Shown piece by piece: positions 63,628 to 64,000 of a DNA stretch of 64,000 bases (the first letter of the stretch is position 1; each line of letters starts with the position of its first letter). The position numbers were made by a program, and so were the translations under genes. The notes under the pieces were generated by a model. It was not told the DNA's origin. It did no database searches and saw nothing but the letters and a program-made list of their open reading frames with translations. The stretch is from JAIRVZ01 sp031553415 (lineage in GTDB: Bacteria > Bacteroidota > Bacteroidia > Bacteroidales > Azobacteroidaceae), in contig JAVBLO010000016.1 in assembly GCA_031553415.1 (NCBI GenBank), forward strand, positions 58,480 through 122,479, read 5' to 3'.

Positions 63628-63885
63628 TTCGATTAGGGAACGATTCGAGCTATTTTGCAAAATGGAATCAGGCGTAAGCGTTCGGCGTATTTTTTAACTA
63701 AGTCGTATCGAAAAGCAAAGCGTTTCTTTGCAAATGGCAAGCCGGGAGGCTTGCTTCTAACAACGACGTAGTTAAAAACTACGCCGAACGCTTCGCCTGA
63801 TAACGGTTAAGACCAACGGCAATTTAATCCCGTACATCGTGTACCTCGGACCCAAAAAGAGTTCAAATAGGGCCCGGTTTGAATT
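63628..63885. repeat. Palindromic repeat element, copy 3 (partly decayed)
   Basis: The 127-bp core (63671-63797) carries GCGTTCGG on the left paired with CCGAACGC on the right, a compensated change relative to copies 1 and 2. The left arm hairpin (CGTATTTTTTAACTAAG) no longer matches the right one (CGTAGTTAAAAACTACG) fully, and the last outer arm has lost two bases. Terminal repeats: GATTAGGGAACGATTCGAG on the left, GTTCAAATAGGGCCCGGTTT on the right. Confidence 0.8.
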
Positions 63886-64000
63886 TGTTAAAGTCCAATT
63901 GCTTTAGCCACTCTTTCTTAAATTTGCGATTATCCGGATTATCTAAACAAATCATATTGATATAGGCTTTCCTCATCTGTTTAATTTTATTGAATAACTC
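63863..64000 (-). CDS. C-terminal end of an unidentified gene (5' end outside window)
   Basis: An open frame runs in from the right window edge to a TGA at 63863-63865. It encodes 45 residues ending ...DNPDNRKFKKEWLKQLDFNKFKPGPI. The last few codons and the stop come from the terminal repeat of palindromic copy 3, so the element defines this gene's end. The basic, helical-looking sequence is too short to classify. Confidence 0.5.
   Translation of the reverse strand, partial: ELFNKIKQMRKAYINMICLDNPDNRKFKKEWLKQLDFNKFKPGPI

Overview
The window is AT-rich DNA from a member of the Bacteroidota, most likely Bacteroidales. The evidence is a SusC/SusD pair with an ECF sigma and FecR anti-sigma, many type IX secretion (T9SS) C-terminal sorting domains, Bacteroides-type promoters (TAnnTTTG) and weak ribosome binding sites. 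The genus cannot be named from the sequence.

Positions 1 to about 45000 form one large polysaccharide utilization locus (PUL) aimed at host-type glycans: glycosaminoglycan or proteoglycan and mucin. On the minus strand, an ECF sigma factor (35261), FecR, an STN-containing SusC, SusD and a small lipoprotein end at a strong terminator (27111). Downstream lie two tandem M60 peptidases, a GH88 unsaturated glucuronyl hydrolase, two PL8 lyases, a DUF3472 protein, a GH116-type glycosidase, a Ser-type sulfatase, a NahK-like hexosamine kinase, a GH109 N-acetylgalactosaminidase and a truncated TldD/PmbA protein. Divergently, on the plus strand from 35897, lie a stand-alone lectin-like T9SS protein, a beta-solenoid T9SS protein, a GH95-like glycosidase and a BNR-type beta-propeller protein. 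M60 peptidases would open the glycoprotein, PL8 would cut uronate chains, GH88 would remove the unsaturated uronate, sulfatase/GH109/GH95/GH116 would trim, SusCD would import, and the kinase would activate free hexosamine. The same lectin-like modules recur in four proteins and the same beta-solenoid recurs in two, which ties both arms together.

From 45055 to about 54900 there is a general region: an EamA transporter, a TonB protein, a lipoprotein, a VIT/VWA lipoprotein, a DUF1460 amidase, a PadR regulator with a PspC/DUF2807 membrane protein, tRNA-Ser(GGA) and an OmpA-type outer membrane protein. From 55000 to the end there is an exopolysaccharide locus: a Wza-like export lipoprotein, a Wzc-like chain-length/ATPase protein and a UDP-sugar dehydrogenase. 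It is interrupted by an IS630 remnant, an AbiEii-type toxin-antitoxin-like pair, a coiled-coil protein and an AAA ATPase fused to a PD-(D/E)XK nuclease domain.

The most unusual feature is a family of highly structured palindromic repeats at about 46015-46425, 59444-59670 and 63628-63885. Each has a 127-128 bp multi-hairpin core with compensatory changes between its arms, set in imperfect terminal inverted repeats. Other second-look items are a 44-bp duplicated promoter block upstream of the TonB and VIT/VWA genes, two heptanucleotide repeats sitting in the -33 region of promoters, and a GC-rich palindrome inside the dehydrogenase coding sequence.
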